Source: Amphimedon queenslandica (Eukaryota > Porifera > Demospongiae > Haplosclerida > Niphatidae). From it: DNA of 64,000 nucleotides. The position numbers and the translations under genes are program-made. Every line of letters begins with the position of its first letter. The first letter of the stretch is position 1. Below the pieces are notes generated by a model. That model saw only the letters and a list, made by a program, of their open reading frames with translations. It made no database searches and was not told the DNA's origin. The stretch spans positions 13,927-77,926 of the forward strand of contig NW_003546413.1 in the NCBI RefSeq assembly GCF_000090795.2, written 5' to 3'. Positions 61,061 to 64,000 of this stretch are shown piece by piece.

Positions 61061-62376
61061 TGGCATGCGTTTTAGTCAAAAGAGCTTTGGTACCACCTAA
61101 TGACTTTGACTTACATGTAAGTCTATTTCACACTGTGATGCAATGTCACTGTAAGCCCCTTTAAATGTATGCATAATTGGAAAGTCCTCAATTACCTCTG
61201 TCATTTATTTAAGCTATAGGGCTTTCAGTCATAATGTGTAATATTACATAAAATAGTGTAAAATGGGAATCAAGCTTTATAGTAAAGCCTTAAAACTTTA
61301 TTTAGACCCTGACCCTCCTAATTTTGGAGGACAACCATTTTGCCTTATATAATGTCATTTTAACAGTTTTTTGTGGTAGTATTTGTGAGACATTAGGAAT
61401 AAAAAGAATATGGTCGTCAGAACAGATTCAGGAGCATCTTCTCTCTGATATCACGAAAGAGAAAGAAGAGTTACTCTTATGTGTAAGGACTATTACAACT
61501 TTATACTATTGTAATGAAATCCATTCATTTCCATTCCAGCTTCTGTCTCACACTGACAGGACTACAGAAAAGAATCCATCATCTAATGATTTTAGAGAAG
61601 AGACTAGGGAAAAGGAGGAAGTTCTCAATGCAGAGAGTAATGGTGTATTTTTCCTTGATAACGAAGGGGAAGATATAGCAGGCGTCACAAAGGTATAATA
61701 AATTTTGTTTCTAGTTCATAATTCAGCCAGTTATGAGTTGAAGCCCATCATGCTATCATAATAAATGCCATTTTGGTAAATATATTTTTTGGTGTCAGCA
61801 CATTCTTAACAACATTGCATTATAATTACGATGCTGATGATAGCATGCAGTGCATTAGCTACTATAATGGCTACGGTGGGAACATTTCTTATACATGTTT
61901 AATATAGGAATGGAGTAACGAAGAGGAGAGGAATGAGGAAATACAAGAGGTGATGTACCGCAATACATGTTAGTAGTAATTCATACTCATTTTAGGCTAC
62001 TCATGCAGTCATTCCCGCCTACATGGAGACTAATGATACTGAAACTAGCCAAAGTTAGGAACTTGACATAACCGGCTTTTTATTTTTCATTTTTTATAGT
62101 CAGTGAGGAAGAATGTCCTATGACTGACAAGTGTAGTGATGCTATTGCCAAAGAGGTAGGCATGAAATATGAATCCTTCTCACAATCCACTACCTAGTAC
62201 ATTACAAGGTCACTACTCCAGTACAGAAAGTTTCTAGTGCAAAGAAGCGGAAGTCACTTCTCAAGAAACTTCGCAAAAGCACTACCCCTCCCATGAAGTT
62301 AAAGTTCTCTCCAAGAATTTTAAGGAGTGCTACAAAGAAAAAGTTGCTGGCCAGTTCAGCTAGACTCAAAAATTGA
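61061..62376 (+). CDS. Unrecognised protein with acidic middle and basic C-terminus (5' end unknown)
   Basis: Exons 61061-61116, 61390-61482, 61540-61692, 61908-61949, 61996-62053, 62100-62155 and 62209-62376 join in frame. The middle is acidic (EEERNEEIQE, NEGEDIAGV). The last 50 residues are strongly basic with KKRKSLLKKLRKS, PPMKLKFSPRILRS and ATKKKLLASS, a pattern typical of nuclear proteins with bipartite NLS and S/TP sites. Introns are short (46-273 bp). No start codon could be assigned; the first exon enters in phase 1. It is either the 3' half of the gene at 57096 or a separate gene. Family not recognised. Confidence 0.55.
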
Positions 62377-62526
62377 TGTCAACACATTTCTAATTATTAT
62401 TTGTTATTATATATAATAATTCTTATTATAATATATAATAAAAGTAAATGACCACTCTGTTGCTAGAATACAACTATACATTGTTTGTGAGTTTAGTGCA
62501 TTTAATTGTCATGTTGTGTGTAAATT
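62377..62526. other. Convergent 150-bp 3' gap
   Basis: A/T-rich with plus-strand AATAAA near 62436. It separates stops of the two convergent genes. Confidence 0.55.
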
Positions 62527-63787
62527 TCAGCTTGTATGTATTCCTCCATATTGAACCTCACAATAAAGGTGGTCTTCATCTTCCCCTTCTCCTGCAAAAA
62601 GGAAGAAATTGTTTATAATGGAAGCAGCTATGTGTAAACAATGATCATTGGCATAATTATGGCTTCCTTATAAGGCATTTTTATGCATTAAGTGTATTCT
62701 ATAATACCTGGTGTTCCACAGCAAGTCTTTTTGTTTACTTGCCCAGGAAATCGAGCTGGAAGATATCTCGTATGCATATTTATCTTTGTGTATTCGCTTT
62801 TAGGAACATTGCAAAGTGTGAGCTTCATGTAGCCACCTTCGTTGTCTCCATTCTCCACTGGAGTTTGGAGCCTGGCTCTTTCATCAGGTGCTGGTCCCAG
62901 CTCTTCGTATATTGCTTCGTCATCTAGTTCATTGTCTTGTGGCTTTGTTTTTGTTTTTAAAAATGGTGAAACGTCTACAAATCCGCTGTCATTCATGCTT
63001 GAGACAGACACTGTTCTGTCCCTTGGCTCAATATCGTCATAATGATCGTGACGTGTGCTGGGTGGTCTGGTGGTGCACTCTTTAGTTAAGCCTGGCAGTG
63101 GGATGGGAGCTAAATGCCTTTTACCTACACATCAATCGAAGATGATAACATCATTTTTATAAATTGAGCTATAAACTTACATTCTTCTGTCATTCTCTCC
63201 TGGTACATTTCTTTCTCCTTTTTTGCTAGAGAATTCAGAGAATGTAGGGATCCTGATGAATTTAATGCTGGTTCTTCATCGGAGCTGGAGCCATCAGACT
63301 CAGACTTCAGTGTTTTCTGAATCAATGTAAGTGACTGGCTTGCCTTGCTGCAACAATCAATCGCTGACTGAAAGTTGATAGCATTAGTAGAAGAGATGTG
63401 ATGGAAGTTTTTCTTTAAGAGGCGTATGCGATGTGTTGCATATTCTATCTGCATTTTTGAGAGTGCCAACTCAACGTGGAGCGTTTGGAGATGATCAGAG
63501 ATGTTAGCAGGATTCTGGGGGTTCTTCTTCTTTTTCATGGTTTTTATCGCCTTCTTTACTTTGCCAGCGAGGTCATGTCTGTTCACTGTCTCTAGTACCT
63601 TTGCTAGTGATTCTGGATTGTCCTGGTAGATTTTTTGTTCTACTTCCAACTGCATAAGGACTTCAATGGGACGTGCCTTCAGAAACTTTTCTGGCAAGTT
63701 ATTTATGTAAGCAATATCATGGCTCTCGTCTGGCCTCAGGCTTTGAGAAACGGTAAACACTACTTCTCGAAATTGTTCTCCGTTCAT
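62527..63787 (-). CDS. Death-effector-domain protein with ITAM-like tyrosine tail
   Basis: Exons 63181-63787, 62708-63124 and 62527-62591 give 362 aa. Residues 1-88 match a DED: hydrophobic heptads FREVVFTVSQSL, IEVLMQLEVEQKIYQDN and the family RxDL motif in NRHDLAGKV. Residues 105-175 look coiled-coil, followed by a Ser/Asp/Glu-rich linker SDGSSSDEE. The tail has YDDI231, YEEL275, YMKL301, YTKI314 and YCEV351, each a YxxI/L/V motif in acidic context; 301 and 314 form an ITAM-like pair (9 residues between) and DEAIYEEL is hemITAM-like. No membrane segment or signal peptide, so it is a cytosolic adaptor by inference. DEDs usually recruit other DED proteins such as FADD or caspase-8. I know no protein with exactly this layout. 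Confidence 0.85.
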
Positions 63788-64000
63788 ACTTTCTCTTCAG
63801 ACTACTACCTCTTTTACTTCGTTAAAATGTCTTGATCCAGTGGCCTTTTATCGAGCCTTTTATACTGTTTTGGTTAGCATTAGTCATGATGTAATAACTC
63901 ATCATTGGGTTATCCGCCCACGCAATACTGGTGGTATACAGGTGGTACGCGGTATACAGGTATACAGGTGGCTTGAGCCGCCCACTCAAACTGACTATAA
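63788..64000 (-). promoter_or_regulatory. 5' flank of the DED gene
   Basis: Contains three copies of GGTATACAGG (63933-63942, 63951-63960, 63960-63969) and a segment at 63871-63906 that nearly repeats 58559-58594. A TTTTATAC TATA-like word lies near 63857 in plus orientation. No gene seen to the window end. Confidence 0.4.

Overview
The window reads as AT-rich, intron-dense animal DNA. Genes are split into many short exons by mostly small GT-AG introns. Families resolve to metazoan orthologues (CLUH, RWDD4, NAA25, TRMT2). The introns are full of short TIR elements, CT microsatellites and TACATGTA-type words. The overall character, and the N-terminus of a Crypton-like gene remnant at the left end, suggest a demosponge, most likely Amphimedon queenslandica. 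That species call is inference from memory, not a search result.

Layout. 1-4.5 kb is a relic zone: a MITE, a Crypton-like gene split by a 1.48-kb TIR element, a near-palindrome and a fibronectin-III pseudogene. 4.7-19.1 kb (+) is CLUH in 40 coding exons (1,454 codons by my model). 19.6-21.0 kb (-) is RWDD4 in six exons (187 aa), convergent with CLUH and head-to-head (163 bp) with NAA25. 21.2-42.1 kb (+) is NAA25, the NatB auxiliary subunit, 24 exons (1,020 aa). A 7.1-kb NAA25 intron holds six tandem two-exon genes on the opposite strand, each encoding a small secreted 12-cysteine protein, plus a 3'-end fragment of a seventh. 42.4-48.5 kb (+) holds two neighbouring proline-rich, tyrosine-motif scaffold genes. 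48.9-57.0 kb (-) is TRMT2, tRNA m5U54 methyltransferase, 19 exons (695 aa), with a possible mitochondrial presequence. It shares a 53-bp promoter gap carrying an NRF1-type palindrome with an unrecognised gene at 57.1-60.0 kb (+). A second unrecognised set of exons with a basic C-terminus lies at 61.1-62.4 kb (+). 62.5-63.8 kb (-) encodes a death-effector-domain protein with an ITAM-like tail (362 aa).

The housekeeping genes fall in mitochondrial mRNA handling (CLUH), N-terminal acetylation (NAA25) and tRNA modification (TRMT2). They do not form an obvious pathway; gene order looks like ordinary compact-genome packing. The two parts that look most novel are the nested antisense array of 12-cysteine secreted proteins and the DED plus ITAM-like adaptor. 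I saw no rRNA gene, canonical tRNA gene, CRISPR array, retrovirus-like element or LINE. Exon limits were derived by eye from GT-AG signals, reading-frame continuity and remembered human orthologues; the coding sums close in frame for every gene given a full model.
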